Assembly (NCBI RefSeq): GCF_000737325.1
Contig: NZ_CP011125.1
Span: forward strand, 8,122,001-8,186,000
DNA length: 64,000 nt
Reading direction: 5' to 3'
Source of the DNA: Sandaracinus amylolyticus
GTDB taxonomy: Bacteria; Myxococcota_A; Polyangia; Polyangiales; Sandaracinaceae
In this document: piece after piece, positions 1-9,279 of the stretch
Position numbering within the stretch: position 1 is the first letter of the stretch
Layout: every line of letters begins with the position of its first letter
Translations under genes and position numbers: made by a program
Notes under the pieces: generated by a model
The model's input: only the letters and a program-made list of their open reading frames with translations
Told to the model about the DNA's origin: nothing
Databases searched by the model: none

Positions 1-731
1 ATGGGCGCTTTCACGCGCTCGAACGTGCCGCTGCGATAGCGCGGCGCGCCGAGCAAGAAGCGCGCGGCGACGCGGTTCTGCCAGGTCGGGCTCCCCTCCG
101 CGACGCGGCGGAAGCGCGGCGCGAGCTCGGGGTCCGTGAAGAATGCCTCGCCCGGCGCGCCGTACACCGCGAGGTACAGCGGGTCCGCGCCCCGCGCGCG
201 ACGCGCGAGGTCGCGCAGCGCCAGCCCGATCAGCCGCAGTGTGATCGCCGCGGTGCGCGCGCGGCTCACTCCGACGCGCTTCCGCTTCTCCTCGACGTTC
301 CCGCCCGACACCGCGTCGAGCGCGGGCATGTTCAAGATCAACGCCGCGACCTCCGGATCACCCGCCGCCGCATCGAGCGCATGGCTCCCGCCGAGCGAGG
401 TGCCCCACAGCGCGACGCGGCGCGGATCGATGCGCGCATCGCGCCGCGCGTGTGCCAGCGCCGCGCGCAGGTCCGCGCGCTGCTCGCCGACGTCGACGAT
501 CTGCCGCGGCGCTCCGCCGCTCTCACCGAGATGGCGATAGTCGAACGTCAGCGCCGCGATGCCGGCCCCGGCGAATCGCGCGCCGAAGTCCGGGAGGATC
601 CAGTCGCGTGTGCCCGAGAAGCCGTTGGCGAGCACCACGCAGGGCCAGCGCTCGCCACCACCGTCGGGCCAGTACCAGGTCGCTGCGCAGCGCTCGCCGC
701 GAGACTCGAACGACGTCGGCTCGATGCTCAT
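1..731 (-). CDS. alpha/beta hydrolase, 3' end beyond window
   Basis: The reverse strand is open from the ATG at 729-731 to the window edge, giving 243 codons with no stop, so the C-terminus is missing. The product is a cytosolic alpha/beta-hydrolase of the dienelactone-hydrolase or acyl-peptidase-like group. An oxyanion-hole segment with NGFSGT lies near residue 40, FDYRHLGES near residue 67, and the nucleophile elbow GTSLGGSHA near residue 110, with Ser as the predicted nucleophile. The later Asp and His of the triad cannot be checked fully because of truncation. There is no signal peptide. An in-frame start nearer to 745 is closed by a stop, so 731 is the best start. The substrate cannot be inferred. 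Confidence 0.85.
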   Translation of the reverse strand, partial: MSIEPTSFESRGERCAATWYWPDGGGERWPCVVLANGFSGTRDWILPDFGARFAGAGIAALTFDYRHLGESGGAPRQIVDVGEQRADLRAALAHARRDARIDPRRVALWGTSLGGSHALDAAAGDPEVAALILNMPALDAVSGGNVEEKRKRVGVSRARTAAITLRLIGLALRDLARRARGADPLYLAVYGAPGEAFFTDPELAPRFRRVAEGSPTWQNRVAARFLLGAPRYRSGTFERVKAP

Positions 732-778
732 CGCCGTCTCATACGACGGAGATGAGCCAGCGGCGACGTCGCGCGCGA

Positions 779-1921
779 TCAGAACGGATTGCCGCCGCAG
801 CAGCTCGCGCAGTCCTGCCCCTCGCACCAGCCGTTGCGGCAGCGATCGATGATCGTGCACGCGTCGCCGTCGTCGCACGCGCGGCCGTTCTGATCGCGCG
901 AGCACGCCTCGACGTCGACGCGGGTGCGGACCTGGACGCACGCGCCCGCCTGGCAGTGCGTCGACTGGCACGTTCGCTGGCGGCTCGCGTCGTCGTCGCA
1001 GTCGTCGCTGTAGTCGCACTCACCGTACGCGCCGCAATTGTCGGGCGCGCACTGGGCTCCTTCCGTCACTCGATTGCACGTCTGAGCGTCGGCGTAGGGC
1101 GCGCCCACGACGCACGCGCCTGCCGCGCAGACGCGGGCGCGGCAGGTCCGCGAGCGCGTGCCGAGGTCGTCGCACGCGTGGTCGTACGCGCACTCGGTGA
1201 ATGCGTCGCACTCGGGGTCACCGCACGAGTCGCCTTCGGTGTCGCGCACGCACTCCTGGGTCTCGGTGCGCTCGGTCACCGAGCACGCGCCGCCCGCGCA
1301 GACACTCTCGGCGCAGACGCGCGTCTGCACGCCGGTGGCGTCGCACGCGCCCTCGAACCCGCCGCACTCCGACCACGCGCCGCACCCGGCCGGCGCGCAC
1401 GCGGTCCCGTCGGTGTCGCGCGTGCACTCCTCGGACTCGATGCGCTCGTCGGGGACACACGCGCCCTGGGTGCACACGAAGCGGCGCGAGTGGCGCTCGC
1501 GCGTGCCCGCGACGTCGCACGCCTCGGCGTACTCGCAGTCGCTCCAGTCGCCCTCGGTGGCGGCGGGACAGTCGTCGTCACGCTCGCAGCCGACGCAGAG
1601 ATCGCGCTGCTCGTCGCACTCGAGCGGCGCCTCGCAGGGATCGCCCGAGTGCACGCACTCGCCGTCGACGCACTCGTCGGTGCCGTTGCAGACGATACCG
1701 TCGTCGCACGACGCATCGCGCGCGGTGTTCTCGCATCGGCCGTCGAGGCACACGTCGCGCGTGCACTCGTTGCCGTCGTCGCACTCGCTGCTCGATGCGC
1801 ACGCCCCGGTGCCGCCGTCCGCGTCGAGATCGCTGTTGTCGGCGGGCCTGCAGCCCGCGACGAGCGCGCAGAGCGCGAGAGAAGAGATCGAGACGAGCGA
1901 GAGAGCGCGACCTGTCGTCAT
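779..1921 (-). CDS. cysteine-rich repeat lipoprotein
   Basis: This 380-residue protein begins at the ATG at 1921, directly before a hydrophobic stretch ending in a lipobox (LVAGC), then an Asp/Gly-rich spacer. A longer GTG-started reading to 2050 would bury the signal peptide, so it is rejected. The mature part is almost entirely Cys-rich. First come short blocks of the form CDDG-x-x-C-T-x-D-x-C, then about four degenerate repeats of roughly 55 residues with a W/F-x-E-C, a C-D-x-x-G-x-x-x-R-x-C and a C-x-x-G-A-C element, separated by E-C-x-R-D-T-x-G. The pattern recalls thrombospondin-like or myxobacterial Cys-rich surface repeats and implies many disulfides outside the cytoplasm. The function is unknown, probably adhesion or structural surface decoration. 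Confidence 0.85.
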   Translation of the reverse strand: MTTGRALSLVSISSLALCALVAGCRPADNSDLDADGGTGACASSSECDDGNECTRDVCLDGRCENTARDASCDDGIVCNGTDECVDGECVHSGDPCEAPLECDEQRDLCVGCERDDDCPAATEGDWSDCEYAEACDVAGTRERHSRRFVCTQGACVPDERIESEECTRDTDGTACAPAGCGAWSECGGFEGACDATGVQTRVCAESVCAGGACSVTERTETQECVRDTEGDSCGDPECDAFTECAYDHACDDLGTRSRTCRARVCAAGACVVGAPYADAQTCNRVTEGAQCAPDNCGAYGECDYSDDCDDDASRQRTCQSTHCQAGACVQVRTRVDVEACSRDQNGRACDDGDACTIIDRCRNGWCEGQDCASCCGGNPF

Positions 1922-2190
1922 TCCGAACGTTCCTGTCCCGACCCCCACGGCCGGGTGCTCGCCCTCTTGGCGACGACCGCCTCGACGCAGCGTCGCGCTC
2001 GTGAGCGGCCGCACGCGCGGGCGCGCGACCGACGGAGCGCGCGCGATCACCCCGCGGGATGTTCGCGAGACGGAGCAGACGCGGGTGCCTACGCCGGCGC
2101 GCGGACTGCGGGTGCTCTCGTCCGCAGTCCTCGCCGGCGACGAGCGCGCCGAGGGCGGTCGCGCGCGCTGCGTGGCATCTTCCGCGGCGC

Positions 2191-2799
2191 ATGCTGCTGT
2201 TCCAGAAGCGCTTCCACGAGGGCCTCACGAGCGGTGCGATCACGCTCACGTTCCGCCGGTGGGACAAGCCGCACGTGAAGGTCGGCGGGCGCTATCGCTG
2301 TCATCCGATCGGCGTGCTCGAGGTCGATCGCATCGAGCGCGTGCGGGTCTCCGAGATCACCGAAGCGGACGCGACGCGCGCCGGGTTCGACTCGCGCGAC
2401 GCATTGATCGAGTACGTGCGGACCGCGCGGGACGCGACGCTCGACGCGACGAGCGAGCTCTATCGCATCGAGCTCCATCACGGCGGTGACGGCGATCGCG
2501 TGGAGCTCGCGCTCGAGGCCGAGCCGACACCCGATGAGATCGCGACGATCCGCGCGAAGCTCGCGCGCATGGACGAGGGCGGCCCGTGGACGGCGCGCAC
2601 GCTCGCGCTGATCGAGAAGCACCCGCGCGTCGCGGCGTCGCAGCTCGCGAAGAAGCTCCGGCGAGAGACGCTGCCGTTCAAGACCGACGTGCGGAAGCTG
2701 AAGAAGCTCGGGCTCACCCAGAGCTTCGAGGTCGGATACGAGATCTCGCCGCGCGGGCGCGCGTACCTCGCGGCGACGCGCCCTCGCCGGAAGAAGTGA
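2191..2799 (+). CDS. ASCH-domain-like protein
   Basis: The product has 202 residues. The N-terminal half reads like an ASCH (PUA-superfamily, RNA-binding) domain: F-x-x-x-F-H-E-G-L-x-S-G, then T-x-R-R-W-x-x-P-x-x-x-x-G-x-x-Y with V-x-V-x-x-I near residue 50. The C-terminal 80 residues resemble a small winged-helix segment ([27 protein letters not shown]), ending in a basic tail. The ATG at 2191 is chosen because the longer frame to 2059 adds only Arg-rich, low-complexity sequence. A known role of ASCH proteins is nucleic-acid or modified-base binding. A combined ASCH plus helix-turn-helix arrangement suggests a regulator or RNA/DNA-associated factor, which is inference only. Confidence 0.8.
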   Translation: MLLFQKRFHEGLTSGAITLTFRRWDKPHVKVGGRYRCHPIGVLEVDRIERVRVSEITEADATRAGFDSRDALIEYVRTARDATLDATSELYRIELHHGGDGDRVELALEAEPTPDEIATIRAKLARMDEGGPWTARTLALIEKHPRVAASQLAKKLRRETLPFKTDVRKLKKLGLTQSFEVGYEISPRGRAYLAATRPRRKK

Positions 2800-2846
2800 A
2801 CGCCGTAGCACCGAATGGTAGAGTCGCGGCCCACTCGCCGTCATCG

Positions 2847-5366
2847 ATGACTTCGGATCCTCACGAGCTGCTGACACGGATCGAAGAGCACGCTCGCGCG
2901 GCGCTCGACGGTCGTACCGAGGCATCGGCGGCGCTGGAGGCGATCGCCCGGCTCGCTTCGCAGTCCACGCCAGTCGCGAAGCGGGACCACGACCGCGAGA
3001 GCTCGAGCGTCCTCAAGAACATCATCGACCACATTCCGTACGTCGTGTTCTGGAAGGACGTCCGCTCCGTCTATCTCGGATGCAACGCGGCGCTGGCGCG
3101 GATCGGAGGCCTCGCGAGCCCCGACGACATCGTGGGTCGCGACGACTTCTCGATGCCGTGGACGAGGGAAGAGGCCGAGTTCTTCCGCTCCGTCGATCGC
3201 CGTGTGATGGAGTCGGGCGAGGCCGAGCTCGACATCGAAGAGACGCAGGTCCAGGCCGATGGCCGTCAGCGCGTGATTCTGACGAGCAAGGTCCCGCTGC
3301 GCGACGAGTCCAATCGGATCATCGGCATCCTCGGAATCTTCACCGACATCACCGAGCAAAAAGAGCTCGAGCAACAGCTCCGCCAGGCGAAGGACGCCGC
3401 CGAGGTCTCGGCGCGCGCGAAGTCCGACTTCCTCGCGGTCGTGAGCCACGAGCTGCGCACTCCGCTCACGCTCATCCTCAGCCCGCTCGAGTCGCTGCTG
3501 TCCGAGGCGCGAGGGGAGCTGCCGGCGCGGGTCGTCGACACGCTGGAGAGCGTCCATCGGAACGCGCAGCGCCTGCGGATCCTCACCGAGGACATCCTCG
3601 AGTTCAGCCGACGAGAAGCCGGGCACCTCGCGCTCGATCCACGACCTCTCGACGTCGCGGCGCACGTCGGACAGCTCGTGCTCGATCTCGCGCCCGCCGC
3701 CGCTGCGCGTGGGCTCGAGCTCCGCGCGACGACGCTCGATCCGGCGCTCGGCGTCGCGCTCGTCGACATCGCGAAGCTCGACAAGATCCTGATCAACCTG
3801 CTCGGGAACGCGCTGAAGTTCACGCCCGCAGGCGGCGAGATCACCGTGTCGGCAGCGCTCGTCGACGAGACGATCGTGCTCGCCGTGCGCGACACCGGCA
3901 TCGGCATCGACCCCGCCGATCACGAGCGCGTGTTCCGGCGCTTCGAGCAGATCGAAGGCGGCTCGGCGCGCGCGCACGGAGGAGTCGGGCTCGGGCTCTC
4001 GTTGGTGAAGGGGCTCGTCGACTCGATGGACGGATCAATCTCCGTCGAGAGCGAGCTCGGCCGAGGCGCGACGTTCACCGTGCGCATCCCGCGGCGCGCG
4101 GCCGATCGCGGCGCGCGCTCTCCGGTGCGCGATCTCGATCTCACGCCGCGCGCGCTGATCGTGGACGCGCCCGCCGACTCGCCTGCGTCGCCGACTTCCG
4201 CGCGCGCACCGGCGGACGCGGCGCGCGTCGTCGTGGCGGAGGACAGCAGCGATCTGCGGCAGTACCTCACGCAGCTCTTGAGCGCGGAGTTCCAGGTCGT
4301 CGCGGTCGCGAACGGACAGCTCGCGTACGAGGTGATCCGCGAGCTGAAGCCCGACGTCGTCGTGTCCGACGTGATGATGCCCGTGATGGATGGCTTCGAG
4401 CTCGTCCGACGGCTCAAGGCCGACCCCGCGCTCGCGACGATCCCCGTCGTGCTCCTCACCGCGCGCGCGGGCGCCGAAGCGGCCGCGGACGGGCTCGATC
4501 GCGGCGCCGACGACTATCTGAGCAAGCCGTTCAGCCCGCTCGATCTGCTGGCGAGGGTCCGATCCGCGCACCGCATGAAGGTGCTGCGCGATCGTCTGCT
4601 CGAGGCACATCGCCGCGCGGCCGACGCAGAGCGCGAGGAGACGCTGCGCGACACGCGCGCGGCGCTCGCCGAGCTCGGCAAGGTCGCGAGCCTCGGAGAG
4701 ATGGCGGCCGCGATCGCGCACGAGCTCAATCAGCCGCTGGCGGGCGTGGGCCTCAGCGCGCGCGCGCTCATGCGGTGGCTGCGCGCCGAGCGGCCCGACA
4801 TGGACGAAGTGCAGGCGGCCGCGGATCGGATCGTGCGCGACGTGAAGCGCGCGGCCGACGTCGTCACGCGCATCCGCGAGCTCTTCGGCAATTCCTCGGG
4901 CGCGAAGGTGCCCGTCGACGTGAACGACGCGGTGACCGAGGTCATCGCGTTGACGCGGGACCGCATGCGCGATGCGGGGGCGTCGATCCGAGCGGAGCTC
5001 GCGCCGGATCTACCGCCCGCGCTCGGCGATCGCGTGCAGCTCCAGCAGGTCATCGTGAACCTCGTGATCAACGCGGCGGACGCGATGCGCGACGTCAGCG
5101 ATCGTCCGCGCGAGGTTCGGCTCCGGACGCAGCTCGAGGCAGGGCGGGTTCGAGTCGACGTGAGCGACGTCGGCGTCGGCGTGTCGGACGACGACAAGGA
5201 TCGCATCTTCAACGCCTTCCACACGACGAAGGCCGGCGGGATGGGGATCGGGTTGTCCATCTGCAAGACGATCGTCGAGAGCCACGGCGGAAGGCTCGTG
5301 GTGTCGAGCCACGACGGACCGGGCTCCACGTTCCACTTCGCGCTTCCGCTCTTCCAGCCGGAATGA
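2847..5366 (+). CDS. hybrid sensor histidine kinase with two kinase cores (PAS-HK-REC-HK)
   Basis: This 839-residue cytosolic sensor has no membrane spans. The order is: a PAS domain with PAC tail (about residues 55-175, ending [12 protein letters not shown]); a first HisKA with SHELRTP (His near residue 201) and HATPase with N-box [15 protein letters not shown] and GVGLGLSL; a receiver domain (about residues 458-575) with acidic ED pair, phospho-Asp in VVVSDVMMP near residue 507 and the KPF lysine; a coiled linker; then a second HisKA with IAHELNQPL (His near 624) and HATPase with [16 protein letters not shown] and MGIGLSICK. The second core is of the FixL/DctB HELNQPL type. The ATG at 2847 is chosen over an upstream frame of Arg/Ala-rich sequence. 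No response regulator lies next to it, so the output partner is encoded elsewhere. Confidence 0.93.
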   Translation: MTSDPHELLTRIEEHARAALDGRTEASAALEAIARLASQSTPVAKRDHDRESSSVLKNIIDHIPYVVFWKDVRSVYLGCNAALARIGGLASPDDIVGRDDFSMPWTREEAEFFRSVDRRVMESGEAELDIEETQVQADGRQRVILTSKVPLRDESNRIIGILGIFTDITEQKELEQQLRQAKDAAEVSARAKSDFLAVVSHELRTPLTLILSPLESLLSEARGELPARVVDTLESVHRNAQRLRILTEDILEFSRREAGHLALDPRPLDVAAHVGQLVLDLAPAAAARGLELRATTLDPALGVALVDIAKLDKILINLLGNALKFTPAGGEITVSAALVDETIVLAVRDTGIGIDPADHERVFRRFEQIEGGSARAHGGVGLGLSLVKGLVDSMDGSISVESELGRGATFTVRIPRRAADRGARSPVRDLDLTPRALIVDAPADSPASPTSARAPADAARVVVAEDSSDLRQYLTQLLSAEFQVVAVANGQLAYEVIRELKPDVVVSDVMMPVMDGFELVRRLKADPALATIPVVLLTARAGAEAAADGLDRGADDYLSKPFSPLDLLARVRSAHRMKVLRDRLLEAHRRAADAEREETLRDTRAALAELGKVASLGEMAAAIAHELNQPLAGVGLSARALMRWLRAERPDMDEVQAAADRIVRDVKRAADVVTRIRELFGNSSGAKVPVDVNDAVTEVIALTRDRMRDAGASIRAELAPDLPPALGDRVQLQQVIVNLVINAADAMRDVSDRPREVRLRTQLEAGRVRVDVSDVGVGVSDDDKDRIFNAFHTTKAGGMGIGLSICKTIVESHGGRLVVSSHDGPGSTFHFALPLFQPE

Positions 5367-5394
5367 CGCTCGCGCGAGCGCGCGCACCTCGAGG

Positions 5395-6879
5395 TCAGGG
5401 CTCGCAGTCGGGCGCGGGTCCCGGCGACTCGAGCCCGAACACGTGACGGTCGAACGTGCGGAGGATCTCCGTCGAGCGCGACGCGCAGTAGAGCGCCGTG
5501 CGGAGCTCTTCGGTCGTGTAGTCGCGCCCGTGGCGTGCGACGAAGAATTCGCGGAGGAGCTGGTGCAGCGGCGCCGCGCCCAGCTCGTTCGCCCACGCGC
5601 GGAAGAGATCCGCGCCGAGGAAGTAGTGGTCGTCGTCGGCCCAGCCGCGCACCCAGCCCGTGCCCTCGAGCCGCGTCGGCGGTCGATCTCCGAGCGGCCT
5701 CGGCTCGACGTAGTTCTCGTAGTAGGTGACGAGCGCCTCGTCGATCCAGTTGTGCCGAGCGCGACGCGGGTACGCGCCGCGTCCGATCCACGAGTGCATG
5801 AGCTCGTGGCGCAGCAGGCGCGGCACGGTGAGCGTCGCGCCCGCGTGCTCCATCCCGTAGCTCTCGGGCGTGATCACCGCGAGGAACGCGGGGTGCGGAT
5901 AGGGCCCGAGGAAGCGCTCGAAGTCCGGGATCGAGGCGACCACCTCGTCGGCGAGCGGCTCGATCGCCTCCGTGTGATCGGGCATCGCGACGACGGTGAT
6001 CGCGACGTCGCCGACCGACCTCTCGACGACGCGCATGCCCTCGGACGGCGCGAGATACCAGAAGTGCGAGCTCGAGCGGAACGTCGCGGGATATCGAACG
6101 GTCCAGTCGTTCTCCGCCGACGTCTCGATCTCGCCGTTGGCGAACAAGCGGTGCGGCGCGCCCCCGACGACGACGAAGCGGATCGTCGACTCGAACGCGT
6201 CGTGCACCAGGCTCGCGGGCAGCCAGCTCTCCAGGTACATGCCCGGGCGCTGATCGGACATCCGGGGCGCCCAGATCACCGTGTCCGCCTCGGCGTCGAA
6301 GCGCGGCACGCGACGCGGCGCATCCGTCGCGCCGGCGGGGGTCGGCGCGAGCTCGTAGCGCGCGGTGACGACGTGCGTGCTGCACGGCGACACGGGCAAG
6401 AGCCTGATCGTCGACGGCGTGCTGCCGGGCAGCGTGGCGGTGCCGATCGCGTCGCCGGCGATCGTGGCTCCATCGACCTCGAGCTCGGCGGGCTGCTGGA
6501 GGAGATCGAACACGATCGGGTCCGCGCTGGGGCCGGTGCGGATCGTCCAGGTCACGTCGGCCGTCGTGCGCTGCGCCGCCACGTCGAACGTGAAGACGGC
6601 GTCGAGCGACGCGACGTCGGCCCACGCCGAAGACGGCGTCGTGCCGGGCGGCTCGAGATCGAACAGCTCGGCGCACGCCGGTGGGCCGCCGTCGGTCCCC
6701 GCATCGACGCTCTGGGAGCCCGCGTCGGGCGTGCCGCTATCGGGCGCGCCCGCGTCGACCGCGGTGCTCGGCTCGTCGCCGCAACCGGCGAGGAGCAGCA
6801 GCGCGAGCGTCGCGAGTGGTGCCGCGCCGCGGCGACGGTTCGATCGACGAATCGAGCGTTCGAGTCGGTGAGCACGCAT
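5395..6879 (-). CDS. lipoprotein gluzincin metallopeptidase (M1/M61-like)
   Basis: The protein has 494 residues. The N-terminus is Arg-rich followed by a hydrophobic stretch and lipobox (LLLAGC), then a D/A/G/S-rich spacer typical of myxobacterial lipoproteins. Around residue 360 is HELMHSW, a HExxH zinc site. About 18 residues later comes NWIDEALVTYYENY, supplying the third zinc ligand Glu, so the catalytic apparatus of M1/M61 gluzincins is present. The first part has the beta-rich look of an M1-type N-terminal domain. It is predicted to be an outer-surface or periplasmic aminopeptidase-like enzyme; its substrate is unknown. It converges with the histidine kinase upstream, with a 28-bp gap, so the two are not an operon. 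Confidence 0.85.
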   Translation of the reverse strand: MRAHRLERSIRRSNRRRGAAPLATLALLLLAGCGDEPSTAVDAGAPDSGTPDAGSQSVDAGTDGGPPACAELFDLEPPGTTPSSAWADVASLDAVFTFDVAAQRTTADVTWTIRTGPSADPIVFDLLQQPAELEVDGATIAGDAIGTATLPGSTPSTIRLLPVSPCSTHVVTARYELAPTPAGATDAPRRVPRFDAEADTVIWAPRMSDQRPGMYLESWLPASLVHDAFESTIRFVVVGGAPHRLFANGEIETSAENDWTVRYPATFRSSSHFWYLAPSEGMRVVERSVGDVAITVVAMPDHTEAIEPLADEVVASIPDFERFLGPYPHPAFLAVITPESYGMEHAGATLTVPRLLRHELMHSWIGRGAYPRRARHNWIDEALVTYYENYVEPRPLGDRPPTRLEGTGWVRGWADDDHYFLGADLFRAWANELGAAPLHQLLREFFVARHGRDYTTEELRTALYCASRSTEILRTFDRHVFGLESPGPAPDCEP

Positions 6880-7364
6880 ATGTGATTGGAGATCACCGCT
6901 TCGTCACCGAGTGGTCAAGATCCGATCACGTTCGCCCGCGTGCAGAGGACGAGTGATGGAGGACGAGACGACGTACCGTCGGTCCTGCGCAGGAGCGCGG
7001 TGAACGTCGACTGCATCGCGGCGAGCGCTGCAGCTCGACACCGAACGAGCGAGCAGACTCGAGCGCTCCGACTCACCACGACACGACTCGAATCAATCGA
7101 GCATCGCAGTCGCTCAGCGCAAGAGTCGGAGCCTCGAACACCGATGCTCGCGAAGCGGATCTCGCGTTTCCGAAAATTCCGCGCACAGCGCGCCCTGATC
7201 ACGCGCGCAGCGCGCCCGACGAAGACGTCCCAGAAAACAGGACCACGTCCGTCACGACTACGCGCTTTCCAGTGAAAGCGCGCATTCGAGCGACAGTGTC
7301 AATCACCACGAAACCGTGGTGACACGAGCAAAAACGGATGTGAGGAATCTCGTCGCTCGATGAA
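6880..7364. promoter_or_regulatory. intergenic region with two dyad-symmetric elements before the TonB operon
   Basis: This 485-bp stretch separates divergent genes. I see no convincing gene: the open frames here have no family motif or ribosome-binding site. Two strong dyads sit just before tonB. The first, 7261-7282, has 9-bp arms CGCGCTTTC/GAAAGCGCG around the loop CAGT. The second, about 7296-7325, has TCACCACG/CGTGGTGA around AAAC, with outer GTGTCA/TGACAC arms. Neither is followed by a T-tract, so they look more like operator or leader structure than terminators. The region is less GC-rich than the flanking genes, as expected for promoters. Confidence 0.5.
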
Positions 7365-8177
7365 ATGCATACCGTTAGTGAGTCGCGAGCTCGAATGCGA
7401 CACCTCGTCAATCTCACGAGCACACTGACGTCGATCGCAGTCCATGCGACGGGAGTCGTGGCGGCAATCTGGCTTTCGACTGGAATCCAGACGTCACCTC
7501 CTCTGGATGAGCCGGTCACACTGACATTCTTCGATCCCAGCCCACCGCCGCCTCCACCACCGCCGCCCGGAGGATCTCCAGCACCGCAGTCGACGGTGAG
7601 CGCAGCGCCGCAGACGCCGCGACCGGTGCGACCGCGGCGAGCCCCCGACGAGCTCGTCGCGCCGAGCGAGACGCCCGCCGAGCCGCAGCCCGCGGAGCCC
7701 GAGCCCGTCGTCGACGCGCCGGTCGAGACTCTCGCGAGCACGGAGGAAATCGGGCCTGCCGAGGGCGGCGCGGCGGGCGGCGTGCCCGGCGGAACGCCCG
7801 GCGGTGTCGCGGGCGGCGTCGTCGGAGGCGTGCACGGCGGGCAGCTCGGAGGCGTGGTCGGAGGAGCGGGCACGGGGCCCGTCACGCCCGTCTTCATGCC
7901 GAGCGACATGACTCCGCCGCGCCTCGTCTCGGGCGAGCAGCCGGGGCACACGCCGCAGGCGCTGAGCGCGCGTGTGGAAGGGACGATGATCCTGCGCATC
8001 GCCATTCGTCCCGACGGGACGGTGGGAGAGGTGCAGGTCGTGCGCGGACTGGCGCTCTTGACCGAGCACGTGGTCGCGACGGTGTCGCGGTGGCGCTTCT
8101 CGCCGCCGGTGTACCAGGGCCGTCCGATCTCGATCTACCTCACTCAACGTCTTCGATTCGAGATCACCGGGAGATAA
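7365..8177 (+). CDS. TonB-family energy transducer
   Basis: The 270-residue protein has a short cytoplasmic N-terminus, one membrane span (about residues 20-40), a poly-proline run of nine prolines near residue 62, a Pro/Glu-rich spacer, and a long Gly-Gly-Val repeat section (about residues 130-170). It ends in a TonB C-terminal fold with the VEGTMILRIAIRPDGTVG signature and a terminal VSRWRFSPPVYQGRPI motif. It would span the periplasm and pass proton-motive energy from ExbBD to the outer-membrane receptor encoded four genes downstream. An alternative start is the in-frame ATG at 7395. The Gly-rich insert replaces much of the usual Pro-Lys/Pro-Glu rod. It is the first gene of a compact operon. 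Confidence 0.92.
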   Translation: MHTVSESRARMRHLVNLTSTLTSIAVHATGVVAAIWLSTGIQTSPPLDEPVTLTFFDPSPPPPPPPPPGGSPAPQSTVSAAPQTPRPVRPRRAPDELVAPSETPAEPQPAEPEPVVDAPVETLASTEEIGPAEGGAAGGVPGGTPGGVAGGVVGGVHGGQLGGVVGGAGTGPVTPVFMPSDMTPPRLVSGEQPGHTPQALSARVEGTMILRIAIRPDGTVGEVQVVRGLALLTEHVVATVSRWRFSPPVYQGRPISIYLTQRLRFEITGR

Positions 8178-8179
8178 CC

Positions 8180-8875
8180 GTGGAAATGGGATTCGCCGAA
8201 ATCTGGGAGACGATGGGGCCGGTCGCGAAAGCGGTCATGGTCTCTCTCCTCCTGATGTCCGTCGTCGTCATGTCGATCACGATCCAGCGCGCGATCGCGC
8301 TGCTGGGGCTACGCCGCGCGAGCGGCGGATACGAAGCGCAGGTGAAGCCGCTCCTCGCGCGGGGCCAGCTCGACGAGGCCGCGACGGTGCGCGCCGCGCG
8401 CCCGAGCCCGATCGGCAACGTGATCGAGGCGGGCCTCTCCGAGTACGTCGACACGCGCGCCGACGCGCCCTCGACGACCGAATTGATCGACGTCGTGAGG
8501 TCGCGCCTCGAACAGACGGTCGGGCGCGAGATGGATCAGCTCCGGAAGGGGCTCGGAGCGCTCGCGACGATCGGATCGATCGCGCCGTTCGTCGGGCTCT
8601 TCGGCACGGTCGCGGGCATCGTCACGTCGTTCGAGGGCATCGCGGCCACGGGAGGCGGCGGGCTCACCGCGGTGTCCGCGGGCATCGCGGAGGCGCTCGT
8701 CGCGACGGCGCTGGGGATCCTCGTCGCGATCCCGGCGGTGGTGTTCTTCAATTACTTCTCGGCGAAGCTGCGCGCGATCGAGTCGTCGCTCGAGGACGCG
8801 TCGAGCCTGCTGATCAACGGCGTGCGCAAGGCCGGCTGGATCGAGGGCCGCTCACTTACGGAAGCGGCCGAATGA
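8180..8875 (+). CDS. exbB: MotA/TolQ/ExbB proton-channel protein
   Basis: The product has about 231 residues with three membrane spans: one near the N-terminus (VMVSLLLMSVVVMSITIQ) and two in the C-terminal half (GSIAPFVGLFGTVAGIV and ALVATALGILVAIPAVVFF). The GTVxGI and TALGxxVAIPA motifs are the ExbB/TolQ signatures. The GTG at 8180 is preferred because GGGAG lies six bases before it; the ATG at 8186 is the alternative. A longer frame from 8090 overlaps the TonB gene and lacks support. The start follows the tonB stop by 2 bp, and the 3' end overlaps exbD by ATGA, so translation is coupled. Confidence 0.93.
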   Translation: MEMGFAEIWETMGPVAKAVMVSLLLMSVVVMSITIQRAIALLGLRRASGGYEAQVKPLLARGQLDEAATVRAARPSPIGNVIEAGLSEYVDTRADAPSTTELIDVVRSRLEQTVGREMDQLRKGLGALATIGSIAPFVGLFGTVAGIVTSFEGIAATGGGGLTAVSAGIAEALVATALGILVAIPAVVFFNYFSAKLRAIESSLEDASSLLINGVRKAGWIEGRSLTEAAE

Positions 8876-9279
8876 GACCCCGCGCCGACGAGCCGCGTCC
8901 GGAGATCAACATCACTCCACTCGTGGACGTGGTCCTCGTCCTCCTGATCATCTTCATGGTCGTCACGCCGTATCTCGAGAACGGCGTCGAGCTCGAGCTG
9001 CCCGACGCGGATCACTCCGAGACCGCCGATCAGACCGACGAAGCGCTCTCGATCTCGATCACGCGCGACGGACGCACGTTCCTCGGGCGCGACGAGGTGT
9101 CCGAGGCGCAGCTCCACGCGGCGGTCGACGGTCACCTGCGGCAGTCGCAGAGCGCGCCGATCCTGGTGCGCGCGGACGAGCAAGTGGCCTATCGCAGCGT
9201 GCGCGAGGTGTTCGAGTCCTTGCGTGCCCGCGGCGCGCGCGCGGTCGCCCTCGCGACCGACGGGCAGGGAGCCGACTGA
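8872..9279 (+). CDS. exbD: ExbD/TolR biopolymer transport protein, first copy
   Basis: The 135-residue protein has the ExbD/TolR pattern: a short cytoplasmic N-terminus, PEINITPLVDVVLVLLIIF with the membrane-embedded Asp of the proton path, then a periplasmic domain of about 95 residues ending in the REVFESLRARGARAVALAT region. The start ATG overlaps the exbB stop (ATGA), so it is co-translated with exbB. With the neighbouring copy it would form the ExbB-ExbD channel powering TonB. Two exbD genes in tandem suggest a hetero-dimeric ExbD pair, an inference from gene order. Confidence 0.93.
   Translation: MRPRADEPRPEINITPLVDVVLVLLIIFMVVTPYLENGVELELPDADHSETADQTDEALSISITRDGRTFLGRDEVSEAQLHAAVDGHLRQSQSAPILVRADEQVAYRSVREVFESLRARGARAVALATDGQGAD

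Noticed and set aside
4730-6676. A 648-codon - strand frame spanning the histidine kinase end and the peptidase gene
   Set aside because: It overlaps two genes with strong domain motifs and has no recognisable domain itself.
6886-7275. A 129-codon + strand frame in the gap before tonB
   Set aside because: There is no ribosome-binding site, the composition is Ser/Arg/Thr-rich, and it runs into the hairpin region. It is treated as non-coding.
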